DNA of 64,000 bases from Mesorhizobium sp. Lineage in GTDB: Bacteria; Pseudomonadota; Alphaproteobacteria; Rhizobiales; Rhizobiaceae. Every line of letters begins with the position of its first letter. Position 1 is the stretch's first letter. The notes below the pieces were generated by a model. That model was not told the DNA's origin. It saw only the letters and a list, made by a program, of their open reading frames with translations, and did not search any database. This document shows, one piece after another, positions 35,286-44,413 of this stretch. The stretch covers positions 1 to 64,000 of the forward strand of contig SAKE01000019.1 of NCBI GenBank assembly GCA_004017275.1, read 5' to 3'. The position numbers and the translations under genes were made by a program.

Positions 35286-36461
35286 TCACGCAGCTGCCGG
35301 TCCGGCTTCACGCAGCAAATCGTCAGCTTTGTCCGTCTTCTCCCAAGTGAACTCAGGCTCTTCACGCCCGAAGTGTCCGTATGTCGCCGTCTTGCGGTAT
35401 ATCGGCCGTAAGAGATCAAGCATCTTGATGATGCCTTTCGGTCGGAGATTGAAAACCTCGAGAACAAGGCGCTCGATCCTTTTTTCCTCGATCCTTGCGG
35501 TTCCGAAGGTATTGACCATGACAGAAACCGGACTGGCCACGCCGATCGCGTAGGCAAGCTGAACCTCGCAGACCTCTGCAAGGCCGCTGGCAACGATGTT
35601 CTTCGCGACATACCGGGCGGCATAGGCCGCCGAGCGGTCAACCTTGGATGGGTCCTTGCCCGAAAAGGCACCGCCGCCGTGACGCCCGGTCCCACCGTAG
35701 GAATCGACGATGATCTTCCGTCCTGTGAGGCCGCAGTCGCCGGCAGGCCCACCGACCACGAACCGCCCTGTTGGGTTGACCAGAAATCTGATCCCCGAAG
35801 TATCCAGGTGGGCCGGCAGGACCGGTTTTATGATCTCCTCAATGACGCCTTCGCGGACCGTGGCTTGTGAGACCGCTTCGTCATGCTGCGTTGACAGGAC
35901 TATGGTATCCAGCGCCACCGGGCGGAGCCCTTCGTAGCGTACCGACACTTGAGATTTCACGTCCGGACGCAGCCAGCCAAGCTGTCCCGCTTTCCGGACC
36001 TCGGCCTGTCTTTTCGTCAAATGGTGAGCGAGTTGGATCGGCAGGGGCATCAATGTATCCGTCTCGTTGCATGCGAATCCAAACATGATGCCCTGATCCC
36101 CTGCCCCTTGCCCGAGATCCTGCCCTCGTCCTTCATCAACGCCCTGGCTTATGTCGGGCGACTGCTCGGTGAGGGCCAGAACGACGGCGCAACGTCGACC
36201 ATCAAAGCCAATCGCATCATCGTCGTAGCCAATATCGAGTATCGTATCGCGGGCGACTTGGCTGTAATCGATGTGGGCATGGCTGGTGATCTCGCCAGCC
36301 ACAACGACCATCCCCGTCTTCACCAACACTTCACAGGCGACGCGCGCCTTCGGATCGGTGCGCAGGACCGCATCGAGAATGGCATCGGAGATGTTGTCTG
36401 CCATCTTGTCGGGGTGTCCCGCGCCGACGGATTCGGAAGAGAACACGAACTGCCTGGTCAT
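35286..36461 (-). CDS. metK: S-adenosylmethionine synthetase
   Basis: 391 residues, complete. MetK makes SAM from methionine and ATP. Signatures: SVGAGHPDKMADNISDAILD at the start, GAGDQGIMFGFA, and the loop GGGAFSGKDPSKVDRSAAY with the metal/phosphate ligands. The frame is intact, unlike glyA upstream. A chromosomal housekeeping copy is expected, so this is probably a symbiosis-specific second copy; NodS, bioA and LuxI all consume SAM. It is 57 bp after glyA and 100 bp before the kinase gene, same strand. Confidence 0.94.
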   Translation of the reverse strand: MTRQFVFSSESVGAGHPDKMADNISDAILDAVLRTDPKARVACEVLVKTGMVVVAGEITSHAHIDYSQVARDTILDIGYDDDAIGFDGRRCAVVLALTEQSPDISQGVDEGRGQDLGQGAGDQGIMFGFACNETDTLMPLPIQLAHHLTKRQAEVRKAGQLGWLRPDVKSQVSVRYEGLRPVALDTIVLSTQHDEAVSQATVREGVIEEIIKPVLPAHLDTSGIRFLVNPTGRFVVGGPAGDCGLTGRKIIVDSYGGTGRHGGGAFSGKDPSKVDRSAAYAARYVAKNIVASGLAEVCEVQLAYAIGVASPVSVMVNTFGTARIEEKRIERLVLEVFNLRPKGIIKMLDLLRPIYRKTATYGHFGREEPEFTWEKTDKADDLLREAGPAAA

Positions 36462-36518
36462 AAAAATGCCCTCGCTTCAAGTGCTGGAGTTAGTGAGGAG
36501 TTTCTGGATTGGGGTGGC

Positions 36519-37839
36519 TTATCGGTCGCGGATGCCGGGAACATCGAACGCAGTGCAGAAGTCGGCAACGTCTCTTCGTACGCTCGCATGAACTTCCTGG
36601 TCATCGGGCTGGCGGCAGACCGAGTCGATGAAAGCGGCGATCTGCACCATCTCCGTTTCGCGCATGCCCATGGACGTCACCGCTGGTGTCCCTAAGCGGA
36701 TGCCGCTTGTCAGCGCCGGATGCCGCCGGTCGCCCGGGACCATATTGAAATTCGCAATGATGCCTGCACGCGATAAGCGCTCCGCATAGGCTTTGCCTGA
36801 CAGCGGCCGGTCCCGAAGATCAAGGATCAGCATGTGATTGTCAGTGCCCCCAGTGACGAGTTCATAACCTCGCTCCAGAAGCGCCTGGGCCAGAGCCTTG
36901 GCGTTGTGGACGATCTGCTGACCGTAGACACGAAAGGACGAGTTCGCTGCTTCCTGCAAAGCGACGGCAAGCGCGGCGATAGTATTCATATGCGGTCCGC
37001 CTTGCAGAAGAGGGAACACGGCGCAGATTGTGTTTGCTCTTCGGATGATGGAGGGGCTGATAACGGTCTTCATTCCTTGATAAAATGAAGCCACCCCGGG
37101 GACCGCGGATCGACTTGTGAGAGGTGCTGGTGACCACATCGCAATGGGACACGGGGTTCGGATGCACTCCTGCGACAACCAGGCCGCAGATGTGGGCGAT
37201 GTCAGCCACCAGATACGAGTTCACCTCCGAAGCAATTTCGGCCATTGCCGCGTAGTCAAAAATACGCGGATAAGCAGTTCCGCCGACCCAAATTAGCTTC
37301 GGGCGTTCCCGCTTGGCGGTCTCGCGCAAGTGGTCATAGTCAATTTGCTGTGTCTTTTCGTGCAGCCTGTACGGGACGCGCTGATAATCGCTGCCGGAAA
37401 AATTGACGGACCAACCGTGAGTCAGATGGCCGCCTTCGGGTAAAGGCAAGCCCATGACTTTGTCACGGGGGCTCAAAAGCGCGCGATAGACAGCCTGGTT
37501 GGCTGGCGAGCCTGAATAAGGCTGGACGTTGGCGTGTTCACTGCCAAATAGCGCTTTCAGGCGCTCGATCGCGAGGGTCTCAAGCTCATCGACGATCTCG
37601 TTTCCGGCGTAGTAGCGCGCACCGGGGTATCCCTCGGCATACTTGTTGGTGAAAATCGACCCGGTCGCTTCCAACACCGCCGAGGAGGCAAAGTTCTCGG
37701 AGGCGATCAGTTTGAGAGTTGTCCGCTCCTGACGCTCCTGTCTTAGAAGCAGTTCGTGAACGCGGGAGTCGACGGCGGCTAAGTGAGGCCGCCCGTAAGT
37801 GTCGGGCTGCGCGATGGCGCCGCCGGCGGAGTTATCCAT
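36519..37839 (-). pseudogene. glyA: Serine hydroxymethyltransferase with a frameshift
   Basis: GlyA interconverts serine and glycine and loads one-carbon units on tetrahydrofolate. The first part (37839 to about 37040) carries LIASENFASSAVLEATGS, NKYAEGYPGARYYAGNE and the PLP lysine in TSTSHKSIRGPRGGFIL. After HHPKSK the reading continues one frame over with TICAVFPLLQGGPHMNTIAA, through to a normal C-terminus ending at 36519. So a single frameshift near 37037-37045 splits an otherwise well-preserved enzyme. A sequencing error would restore it. It follows arsR by 38 bp. Confidence 0.87.
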
Positions 37840-37861
37840 GGTAGTCGCGCTCCATTTGGAC

Positions 37862-37879
37862 TGATCTATTTCACGATCA
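37862..37879. promoter_or_regulatory. Inverted repeat before glyA, candidate ArsR-family operator
   Basis: TGATC-N8-GATCA (arms 37862-37866 and 37875-37879) lies 22-40 bp upstream of the glyA start and overlaps the arsR stop codon. Location and symmetry suit autogenous or local control, but the arms are short. Confidence 0.3.
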
Positions 37880-38221
37880 AGCAGGCGGTCCCTTCAACCG
37901 CGCGTCTTGTATTGCTTCCAGGCGTTGTAGGTCTCTTTTATGATGGCCATCATCGTGGGGCAGGAGATCGACCACCAATTGAGCCAGCCCGCCATCCTTG
38001 CCTCCTGCTTGCATATGGTACGAAGACTGCGGACGTTGTTCGTTGCAGCAAAGAAAGTTGGCTCTGCCCAGCCGCCGAACGTGGCGTCGAACCTGCTCGC
38101 GAGGCAGACTGGTAATATCGGCCAGCTCGCCGACGGTTAGATCCGCATGCGCGCAAAGGCCCAGGATTCGAAGGCGATCAAGATGCGCTGCCGTCCTTAG
38201 GCGATTTACCAGTGTCAACAT
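37877..38221 (-). CDS. ArsR-family regulator, perhaps of the methyl cycle
   Basis: 114 residues. A winged helix of the ArsR type: AAHLDRLRILGLCAHADLTV, GELADITSLPREQVRRHVRRLGRANFL as helix-turn-helix, then QRPQSSYHMQ in the wing. The C-terminal half is helical. No metal-binding CxC motif is visible. ArsR-type regulators near metK and related genes in other bacteria (SahR) sense S-adenosylhomocysteine; because this gene leads glyA-metK-adenosine kinase-tdh, a similar role is reasonable but unproven. The ribosome site before ATG 38221 is weak. Confidence 0.72.
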   Translation of the reverse strand: MLTLVNRLRTAAHLDRLRILGLCAHADLTVGELADITSLPREQVRRHVRRLGRANFLCCNEQRPQSSYHMQAGGKDGGLAQLVVDLLPHDDGHHKRDLQRLEAIQDARLKGPPA

Positions 38222-38544
38222 TGGTTGGCATCAACCCGGACGGGATGCAGCAAGCCGCTAGCCCTTCTATCCCCATCAATCCGCATGAGACCTCTCTCGT
38301 CATTTGCTGTAAATCCGCTGGTATGGATGCTAATGGAAGATGGATCACAGTCCTTTCTACGACTAAGACGCCAGATATTGGGGCTAATGTACCACCTGAC
38401 AGGAGACTACACTCACGAACATTATGTGAATTTTTTTTAACGTTGCTGAGAATCAAGGGTGAGGTTTGGCGAATGTCTCGCCGTCGACTGTCGAATCCTG
38501 CCCGACGGGATTATGGGGTGCGTAGCCTGCTTGTCCTTTCCACA
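38222..38544. other. Intergenic stretch upstream of the ArsR-family gene
   Basis: About 320 bp, locally AT-richer than its surroundings (38395-38450). It should hold the promoter of the arsR-glyA-metK operon; I cannot point to a specific element. Confidence 0.35.
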
Positions 38545-38647
38545 TGACCAGCGACGATGGGGCGGAGGCGGCAGACATAGCTCTGGAGCATGCTGCGGTA
38601 TCTTTGGCCTGAAGCCGAGGAAGGCGGACCGTGGCTTCCGCGCCGCT
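38545..38647 (+). pseudogene. Amidase-signature fragment
   Basis: A short plus-strand stretch reads GGGGRHSSGACCGIFGLKPR, the GGSxRxPAxxCGxxGLKP core of amidase-signature enzymes, then decays. Only about 35 codons remain. It abuts an intron reverse-transcriptase fragment on the other strand. Confidence 0.55.
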
Positions 38648-38830
38648 GCCGGGAGCCCGCGAACAGGCCAAGTTGATCAGCCGGGTGTTGCCGTCATAGA
38701 GCGTGAGACCCAAAGCTGGCCAGCCGCGCCCTGAGGCTGACGCACCGCTCAGCGTCCACCTTGCTCTCGAAGCCCATCGGCATAGCGCCGATAACGACTT
38801 GACCGCGTGCGTGTCGACGAGCGATCGGTG
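38648..38830 (-). mobile_element. Group II intron reverse-transcriptase remnant
   Basis: Joined minus-strand frames give MGFESKVDAERCVSLRARLA, then ASFGLTLYDGNTRLINLA, matching the segment after the YADD motif in group II intron reverse transcriptases (DAERFLxxLRxRLxxFGLxLxxxKTRLIxFG). Catalytic domains are missing and a frameshift lies near 38710. Confidence 0.6.
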
Positions 38831-38949
38831 AGCGCAAGGATCGAGGGTGCAGTGCAGGATAATGCTGTTTTAAATCAGCGCTGTTTTCAGCCGACTGCCT
38901 TGAGCGTGGGCACAAGGATATAGGCCCAAGGCAGGAGATCATCGTCTGC

Positions 38950-39100
38950 TGTTCGGGAGGCCGCCCTGGGCGCGCGACAGCCGTTCCTTCGGCTGCGCCG
39001 CTCCGCCACCATCCGCGCCGTGCCTTCCGGAGACCATTCCCGCTGCCGGCCGGCGCCCGTGAAAACCTCGACCCGGCGCACCGGCTCGAGATGGCTGGGC
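38950..39100 (-). mobile_element. IS66-type orfA remnant
   Basis: The minus strand encodes RRVEVFTGAGRQREWSPEGT ARMVAE, similar to the N-terminus of IS66-family TnpA (RVEVFTGxGRRRxWxxExKARIVAES). The frame is lost soon after. No terminal repeats were identified. Confidence 0.6.
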
Positions 39101-39277
39101 TCAGCGTAACTCTGAAGTCGTCATATACCGAAGCCTTCACAGACTTCGGACATCCCCCTCACAGTCCGATCCAGATGGCGTCAGGAACACCGCTGCGTTG
39201 ATGCGGATGAACCCCTGCTTGTGCCACAATGACCCTTATGTCAGCGCGCGAGCCAAAGCTTCCGCGCAAGGCGACGG

Positions 39278-41212
39278 CTAGGATAAGGCAATGCCGACGA
39301 AGGGCACATTGCTTGCCACACTCTGGAATGATGGCATGCTCGGAAGGCCTAGGCTTTGCTCAGGGCCGCCTGCAAGGCGCGCTTTGAGGTTATTCACATA
39401 GCCTTCTGCGTAGTCCTGCGCCGTCGAGACCGAAAGATCAATGCCTGCCGCCAAGGCCTCTTCCATCAGGTGCTTTACGAGCCCATTTCGAATGGCCAGC
39501 TTGACCTCGGGGCCTGCGATAAGGCCGATCGCCTGCGCGGCCATATTGAGGCCAGCTTCCTCCAGCGCTCGCTTCATATCGCCTCCGTTAATGGCCGTAC
39601 GCAGGAGATTGGCTGCTTGCGACTCAGCCTCGAGAACCATCGAGGCAAGATCGGCTACTTGTCCGAGGCCCGGAATGAAGCTGAGCAGTCCCACCGCCGT
39701 TGCCGCCAAGTCGAGCACTTTCGTCTCGATTTTGAGCACGGAGTCGACGACGTGCATGACGGCCCCGCCGTTCTTTTTGGCTGACTTAATGTCAGGCTGG
39801 TCCATCAGGCCCATCTTCATGTCCGCGACGGCATTCTGCTCTTCTGCGGTTTGGGCGCCGTGGGTGATTGGCTGCTGAACGTTGCGGTTCGCAGACGACA
39901 TGTTTGTGCAAAAATGGGCAAAGTCTTTTTTGCTGATATTGCCGGAATCAACCGTATGCCCGCCGCCAAAGTCGAAGAATTTATGATGGGTCTTATAGCC
40001 CGTGATCGAATTGTTCAGGAGGCCAAACAGAAGAGGATCTGAAAGGAGCTGAGAGGCTGCTTCCCGCACTTTCGGATCAAGGCTCTTGTCGTCTTTCATT
40101 TTCGCCAGTTTGTCGCGAGTCAGAACACCGCTTCCAAAGAACGTGTCCTGATGGTCCTTGATCATCTCGACCGTATTCAGCTCAGTTTGCGTGAGGCTCA
40201 TCGACGATGAGGCGACTTGCAGGAAATCCTCTTTGTGCATCTTCCCTTTCGAGCCACCGCACAACTGGTTCCAAGCATCGGGGTGATCGAGGAAATATTG
40301 CGCCGCCGCAATGACCTGGGGCGGAAATTTGCCGTTTTTCGATTCGCCGCCGACCATTTTCTTGAACTCATCCAGACTCAGGTCCTTGGACAGATTTTCG
40401 GAGTACCGGTAAAACTCCCGCAAGGCATCGCTCAAGGTCATGACCGAAGGCTGCAAACCTCCGCTGCCGTCGGATGGTATGTAGTTCTGCTCGTAGCTTC
40501 GCGCTTGGGCTTCCTGAAATGCAGCAACTTGTGGGTGGTGGTTTGAAAATCCGGCCAAGTCCTTGGCGTTGATCTTGCCTCCACAGCGGCCGTCGCCCTG
40601 CGAGCCAATCGCATAAAAAAGTCCCGAATCCTGCTGCAGTCCCTGGATCGCCGCTTTCAGATCCGGTGGCGTAGAGGGATCATTGGCTTTGTCGGTCAAC
40701 GACTTCCAAGTAAGCGGGCATTGGTCCTTGTGACGGTTGAGTACCGCAACAATCTGCAACTCAGCCGTGGTCAGCGACCCACCGTTCCACGTGATTCCGG
40801 GGCTCGGCCTGGGAGCCGGCTCGATCTTCGGAGTGACGCCGAGCAGATGTTGGGCTTCAGTCGCCTTGGAGCGTTGCGATTGGTCCTCCTTGAGAGCCGC
40901 CCTCATATTTGGCGGCAGCAGATCCAGTGGGTGTTGCTCCAAGCCATTCAATGTCAAGACATCCGGTGCCAGATGGCCCAAAGGGTCCTGCCGCAATTTA
41001 TCCATTGTCGAATCAAGATTCGACGCTGGCAGATCCCCTTGCGCGAAAGAGCCGGGCTTGTCTGCCAGCACACAAGTGGACAGCATCGCTTCGAAGCACG
41101 ATGCACTTTGCTGATGCTGGGTCGCAAAATGGGAAACTTTCAGGCCCGGCCAACCCCTTGCGGACTGTAGCGAATTTGAGCGGTAGAAAGTTGAAAGATT
41201 ACTGGCCGACAT
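39278..41212 (-). CDS. nopX: NopX (NolX), T3SS translocon protein
   Basis: 644 residues. NopX is secreted by the rhizobial T3SS and resembles HrpF, which forms pores in the plant membrane. The sequence shows NopX features: calcium-hand-like repeats of the form GxxxxxDLAGFSNHHPQVAAF and KISKKDFAHF, Ser/Asn-rich N-terminus without signal peptide, and a hydrophobic helix near 510-535 (VLDLAATAVGLLSFIPGLGQVADLASMVL). ATG 41212 has GAGG 9 nt upstream. A tts box lies about 200 bp upstream on the same strand, so expression should depend on TtsI. Confidence 0.93.
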   Translation of the reverse strand: MSASNLSTFYRSNSLQSARGWPGLKVSHFATQHQQSASCFEAMLSTCVLADKPGSFAQGDLPASNLDSTMDKLRQDPLGHLAPDVLTLNGLEQHPLDLLPPNMRAALKEDQSQRSKATEAQHLLGVTPKIEPAPRPSPGITWNGGSLTTAELQIVAVLNRHKDQCPLTWKSLTDKANDPSTPPDLKAAIQGLQQDSGLFYAIGSQGDGRCGGKINAKDLAGFSNHHPQVAAFQEAQARSYEQNYIPSDGSGGLQPSVMTLSDALREFYRYSENLSKDLSLDEFKKMVGGESKNGKFPPQVIAAAQYFLDHPDAWNQLCGGSKGKMHKEDFLQVASSSMSLTQTELNTVEMIKDHQDTFFGSGVLTRDKLAKMKDDKSLDPKVREAASQLLSDPLLFGLLNNSITGYKTHHKFFDFGGGHTVDSGNISKKDFAHFCTNMSSANRNVQQPITHGAQTAEEQNAVADMKMGLMDQPDIKSAKKNGGAVMHVVDSVLKIETKVLDLAATAVGLLSFIPGLGQVADLASMVLEAESQAANLLRTAINGGDMKRALEEAGLNMAAQAIGLIAGPEVKLAIRNGLVKHLMEEALAAGIDLSVSTAQDYAEGYVNNLKARLAGGPEQSLGLPSMPSFQSVASNVPFVGIALS

Positions 41213-41414
41213 TATGCATCCTCAGACGTGACGTTGAAATCCCCACAAGAGACCCCGACAGAAGATCCCTTGCGTTTCACAAAATTCGACAATTCCAAGC
41301 GTCGGCAGGTCACGAATGCGCCTGCCCTGCCTTCAATTGCTGTGTTCCGGGCCGGCTCCAAGGTTCGGTCCAACACAATGGCCGGAGTCACCGCGAGAGC
41401 TGCCGGGACTCATC

Positions 41415-41444
41415 ATGAGCGGATTAGCTTTCGAGAAACTGACG
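41415..41444 (-). promoter_or_regulatory. tts box of nopX
   Basis: On the minus strand: CGTCAGTTTCTCGAAAGCTA followed by ATCCGCTCAT, a close match to the TtsI box. It lies about 200 bp upstream of nopX and is identical over 19 bp to the box before ttsI. Confidence 0.87.
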
Positions 41445-41513
41445 AGTTTGCGAAGAGTTCACAAAGGGGTAGCCGCAGTCATGTTCTTCAGAGCTGCGGG
41501 AAATCCTCAATGT

Positions 41514-42212
41514 TCATTTCTTGCCCAGCTCAGGCTTCCCGCCAACGCTATCCTGTTGTGGGATGTCAGAAGAATAAGAAGCATCCGGTCGTCCGTCGCG
41601 AACGACCGTAGTGGAGGAGCCGCGAAACAAGATCAGCACTGATTCCTTTGGCGTTGCCGCTATGTGAGTCTGCGCCTGCGCCTGCGCCACCAAGCCGTTA
41701 AAGGTCTGCTCCACGAGTGCGACGAAGCGCGGTGGACCGGAAACGAAGACGAGGCCATTGCCTGGCACGGGTTTGACCACATAGCGCTCGTCGGAGATAT
41801 CAAGCTTGTCGAGAGCCCCCTTGAACGCATCGAAGCGAATCGACGTCATCAAAAGCATTCGAGTTTGCGATTCTTGTGCAGCAGACACATAGAGCACAAG
41901 GCCGTCATAGTACCATTGTAGACCGTAAAGGTTCGTCAAGCGGTCGAGGAACGCGCGCGGTGGCAAATCAGGCATACGTCCGCGAATTCGCCCCTTCACC
42001 GCAGGACTGATGTTGACCCTGATATTCAGGTTGTTGCCGAATTCCTGCAACGCTGCAGCGAGCTCCTGATCCAGAACCGTGTATCTATAGGGTGTCGCCG
42101 GAAGGGACAGCGGGACTGCATGCGCCGGGTGAATCCCGGTGGACAGAAAAAACCCGGCACAAAGAAGTCTCAAAACATGCAGGGTGACGGGTTGGATAAG
42201 CGTTCTCGGCAT
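41514..42212 (-). CDS. nolW: NolW (RhcC1), N-terminal part of the split T3SS secretin
   Basis: 232 residues from ATG 42212; a TTG six codons upstream is possible. A signal peptide (VLRLLCAGFFLSTGIHPAHA) is followed by the N0/N1 domains of T3SS secretins (YRYTVLDQELAAALQEFGNN, LNIRVNISPAVKGRIRGRMP, FLDRLTNLYGLQWYYDG, VVKPVPGNGLVFVSGPPRFV). It lacks the channel domain, which is in RhcC2 more than 10 kb away. It diverges from nopB over 188 bp. NolW was named as a host-range gene. Confidence 0.92.
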   Translation of the reverse strand: MPRTLIQPVTLHVLRLLCAGFFLSTGIHPAHAVPLSLPATPYRYTVLDQELAAALQEFGNNLNIRVNISPAVKGRIRGRMPDLPPRAFLDRLTNLYGLQWYYDGLVLYVSAAQESQTRMLLMTSIRFDAFKGALDKLDISDERYVVKPVPGNGLVFVSGPPRFVALVEQTFNGLVAQAQAQTHIAATPKESVLILFRGSSTTVVRDGRPDASYSSDIPQQDSVGGKPELGKK

Positions 42213-42298
42213 GTCGCACTGATAAACCAAACGCTGAAATCATCACAAGTGACTAAATTGCCGAAGAGATTTTAGATTGTCGAAATGACGCCGCCGTT

Positions 42299-42327
42299 AG
42301 TCAGCTTGTTGTCAGCTTGCCCCCCTA
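42299..42327 (+). promoter_or_regulatory. tts box of the nopB-rhc operon
   Basis: AGTCAGCTTGTTGTCAGCTT followed by GCCCCCCTA. It keeps the GTCAGCTT half and the C-rich CCCCTA end, while the middle TCGAAAGCT is altered to TTGTCAGCTT. It lies 73 bp upstream of nopB and points toward the large structural operon. Confidence 0.77.
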
Positions 42328-42399
42328 GGAGTGTTGCGCCGACACCGGGTGATGAATGGGCGGGGCTCGCCCGGTCAGAGAGAGCAACCGAGTCCTTAC

Positions 42400-42909
42400 A
42401 TGATGATGCCTGTCACGTCGATCTCTGCCACTCTAACGGCTGGCCTCCCCAGGGTCGGATCACCGTCGATTGTCGAGCAGGCCCAGTTTGAGCGCGCCTT
42501 AGGGCATGCAGCCGACTCGCTGAAAAACGATGCCGCCGCGGGGCCAGCGAGTGCGGCGCCAGTTGCTGCGGCGATGGATGTTCAGCGCGCGGCTGCGCCG
42601 ACGAGCGGCATGGGCGATCGCGTGTTGCAGACGATTTCCTCCCTATATCCACACAACACTGTTTCCTTCCCCGCGCTCGACCATGACATAGCCCTTTCGA
42701 AGGGCGCTCTACCGGGACCGGCGCAGAAGCTTCCCGTTCCAGGTGAGGCGGGAACCGGAATCTCGGGCATTCCCCAACAAGGGCAAGACTTCGAAACGAT
42801 GATGGCTGGTCTTCGGGATGTTTACAACGGCGTCACCCAGGTGGCGCTTATCTCCAAAGGCGTCAGCGGCGTCACATCATCCGTGAATAAACTTTTGAAG
42901 GAAGGCTGA
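42400..42909 (+). CDS. nopB: NopB (NolB), secreted T3SS pilus-associated protein
   Basis: 169 residues from the first of three consecutive ATG codons (42400). NolB, later called NopB, is secreted and linked to the T3SS surface appendage in NGR234. The N-terminus is Ala/Ser/Pro-rich and lacks a signal peptide. The C-terminal 45 residues (QDFETMMAGLRDVYNGVTQVALISKGVSG, VTSSVNKLLKEG) look like the helix-turn-helix end of inner-rod proteins of other T3SSs. First gene of the plus-strand operon behind a tts box. Confidence 0.9.
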   Translation: MMMPVTSISATLTAGLPRVGSPSIVEQAQFERALGHAADSLKNDAAAGPASAAPVAAAMDVQRAAAPTSGMGDRVLQTISSLYPHNTVSFPALDHDIALSKGALPGPAQKLPVPGEAGTGISGIPQQGQDFETMMAGLRDVYNGVTQVALISKGVSGVTSSVNKLLKEG

Positions 42910-42945
42910 ACCGCGCGCATGATTGGCTTGGCCGAGGGCGAAATC

Positions 42946-43782
42946 ATGCGTGGCCTGTCAGGGTGGCGGTCGGTTAGACTTGTCATGCTGCCAGTTCTCG
43001 TCGCCCTCACTGCTTGCAAAGCCGACCTCTACACGCAATTGCAAGAGCGTGAGGCAAATGAAATGCTCGCACTTCTTGAAGACAACGGGGTCGCCGCGAT
43101 CCGGGTGGTCGCCAAGGATGGAACCAGCACGATCCAGGTTGACGAAAAGCTGCTCGCCTTCTCAATCAACCTTCTGAACGCCAAGGGGCTGCCGCGCCAA
43201 TCCTTCAAGAACCTCGGTGAGATATTCCAAGGATCAGGCCTGATTGCCTCGCCGACCGAAGAGCGTGCCCGTTACGTGTATGCCCTGAGCGAAGAGTTGT
43301 CGCGGACGATCAGCGATATCGATGGCGTTTTTTCTGTACGTGTTCACGTCGTGCTGCCGCATAACGACCTTGTGCGAGCCGGTGCCACGCCATCCTCGGC
43401 CTCGGTGTTTATCAGGCACGACGCAAAAACAAATGTCGCGGCTCTGCTGCCAAAGATAAAGATGCTTGTAGCCGACAGCATCGAAGGCCTGTCCTACGAT
43501 AAGGTGGAAGTGGTTTTGGTGCCGGTAGAACGGTCCGCACACGAGCAACGGCCCGATCCGACTGCTGTTTTGCCACAAGCATCACTACCTCTTCCTGCGC
43601 CACTTCTGGCGACCGTAACAGGTTTTGCCGCAGCCGTATTCGCCGTGGCCTGTTATCTCTTGATCGGCGTTGTTACGCGTCGGCGCAAGCAATCAACCGG
43701 CGTTTCCAAGGTCGAGGGGCGCCGGGATGCTTCTGCTGTCGAGGCCATTCGCAAAAGAATGCCTGCAATTGGACGTGGGTGA
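42946..43782 (+). CDS. rhcJ: RhcJ (NolT), inner-membrane ring lipoprotein
   Basis: 278 residues. YscJ/SctJ-family ring component. ATG 42946 is chosen: GAGGGC sits 6 nt upstream, and it gives a proper lipoprotein signal (VRLVMLPVLVALTAC, Cys24). Then come the ring-building domains (YTQLQEREANEMLALLEDNG, VDEKLLAFSINLLNAKGLPR, AIRVVAKDG) and a membrane helix near 220-245 (LLATVTGFAAAVFAVACYLLIGVV). Follows nopB closely; the reading frame overlaps the start of nolU. Confidence 0.93.
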   Translation: MRGLSGWRSVRLVMLPVLVALTACKADLYTQLQEREANEMLALLEDNGVAAIRVVAKDGTSTIQVDEKLLAFSINLLNAKGLPRQSFKNLGEIFQGSGLIASPTEERARYVYALSEELSRTISDIDGVFSVRVHVVLPHNDLVRAGATPSSASVFIRHDAKTNVAALLPKIKMLVADSIEGLSYDKVEVVLVPVERSAHEQRPDPTAVLPQASLPLPAPLLATVTGFAAAVFAVACYLLIGVVTRRRKQSTGVSKVEGRRDASAVEAIRKRMPAIGRG

Positions 43783-44413
43783 CATCTCATTGCCAATGCC
43801 TATACAGACCGCCCGACCTGATGGTCCGCACTTTCCGGGCGCGAGCGAGCTTGCGGCTTCGGCCCATCCAACCCGTCTTGCGGCGCGTCTTGATCCAGCG
43901 TTATCGGCCGAAACGTTAGTGAAGTTGCAGAAGTGTTCCAGACTGCATCCAAGGCTGGCAGAATTGCTGGGCAACGATGACGTGGATCTGAACCACATCG
44001 GCTGCAGGCCGGACCTTCTACGCGGGCATGATCCATATCGAGCGGCCCTTCTTGCTGGTAGTATCTGGCATGCCCGTTCGCTGGTCGCGTTTGTCTCTCA
44101 GCCTGAGCTTGCCATCCTTGTTAAACGCATCGGCGTGGATGCACACGCATTCGGAATCCGACACCTGCTGCATGCTGTTGACAAAAGACTGATCTCGGAC
44201 CCAGAAAAACTCGCTCAGCAAATCGAATACGATGGACACGCATGTCTTGGAGCTTGGCTCCAGGACAGTTCAGCGACCGAGCGTAACCGCGTGCTTCTTC
44301 GATTGCCCGAGGGGACTGCCGCGGAGACTCCAGCACATGAGCATTGGACCGCCGCCGGCCAATTGCTTTCACTTGTAGTAGCTCATTTTGAGACAGAGAC
44401 CCCGGTGAAATGA
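43727..44413 (+). CDS. nolU: NolU, SctK-like cytosolic sorting-platform component
   Basis: 228 residues from ATG 43727, which follows GAGGGG by 6-7 nt and overlaps the end of rhcJ; 43796 is an alternative. The protein is soluble and helix-rich (GSIWHARSLVAFVSQPELAI, LVKRIGVDAHAFGIRHLLH). Its position between rhcJ and rhcL is that of nolU in other rhizobia; by gene order it corresponds to SctK proteins that link the export apparatus to the cytoplasmic ring. Similarity to SctK is low, so the role is inferred from position. Overlaps rhcL by 4 bp. Confidence 0.85.
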   Translation: MLLLSRPFAKECLQLDVGDISLPMPIQTARPDGPHFPGASELAASAHPTRLAARLDPALSAETLVKLQKCSRLHPRLAELLGNDDVDLNHIGCRPDLLRGHDPYRAALLAGSIWHARSLVAFVSQPELAILVKRIGVDAHAFGIRHLLHAVDKRLISDPEKLAQQIEYDGHACLGAWLQDSSATERNRVLLRLPEGTAAETPAHEHWTAAGQLLSLVVAHFETETPVK

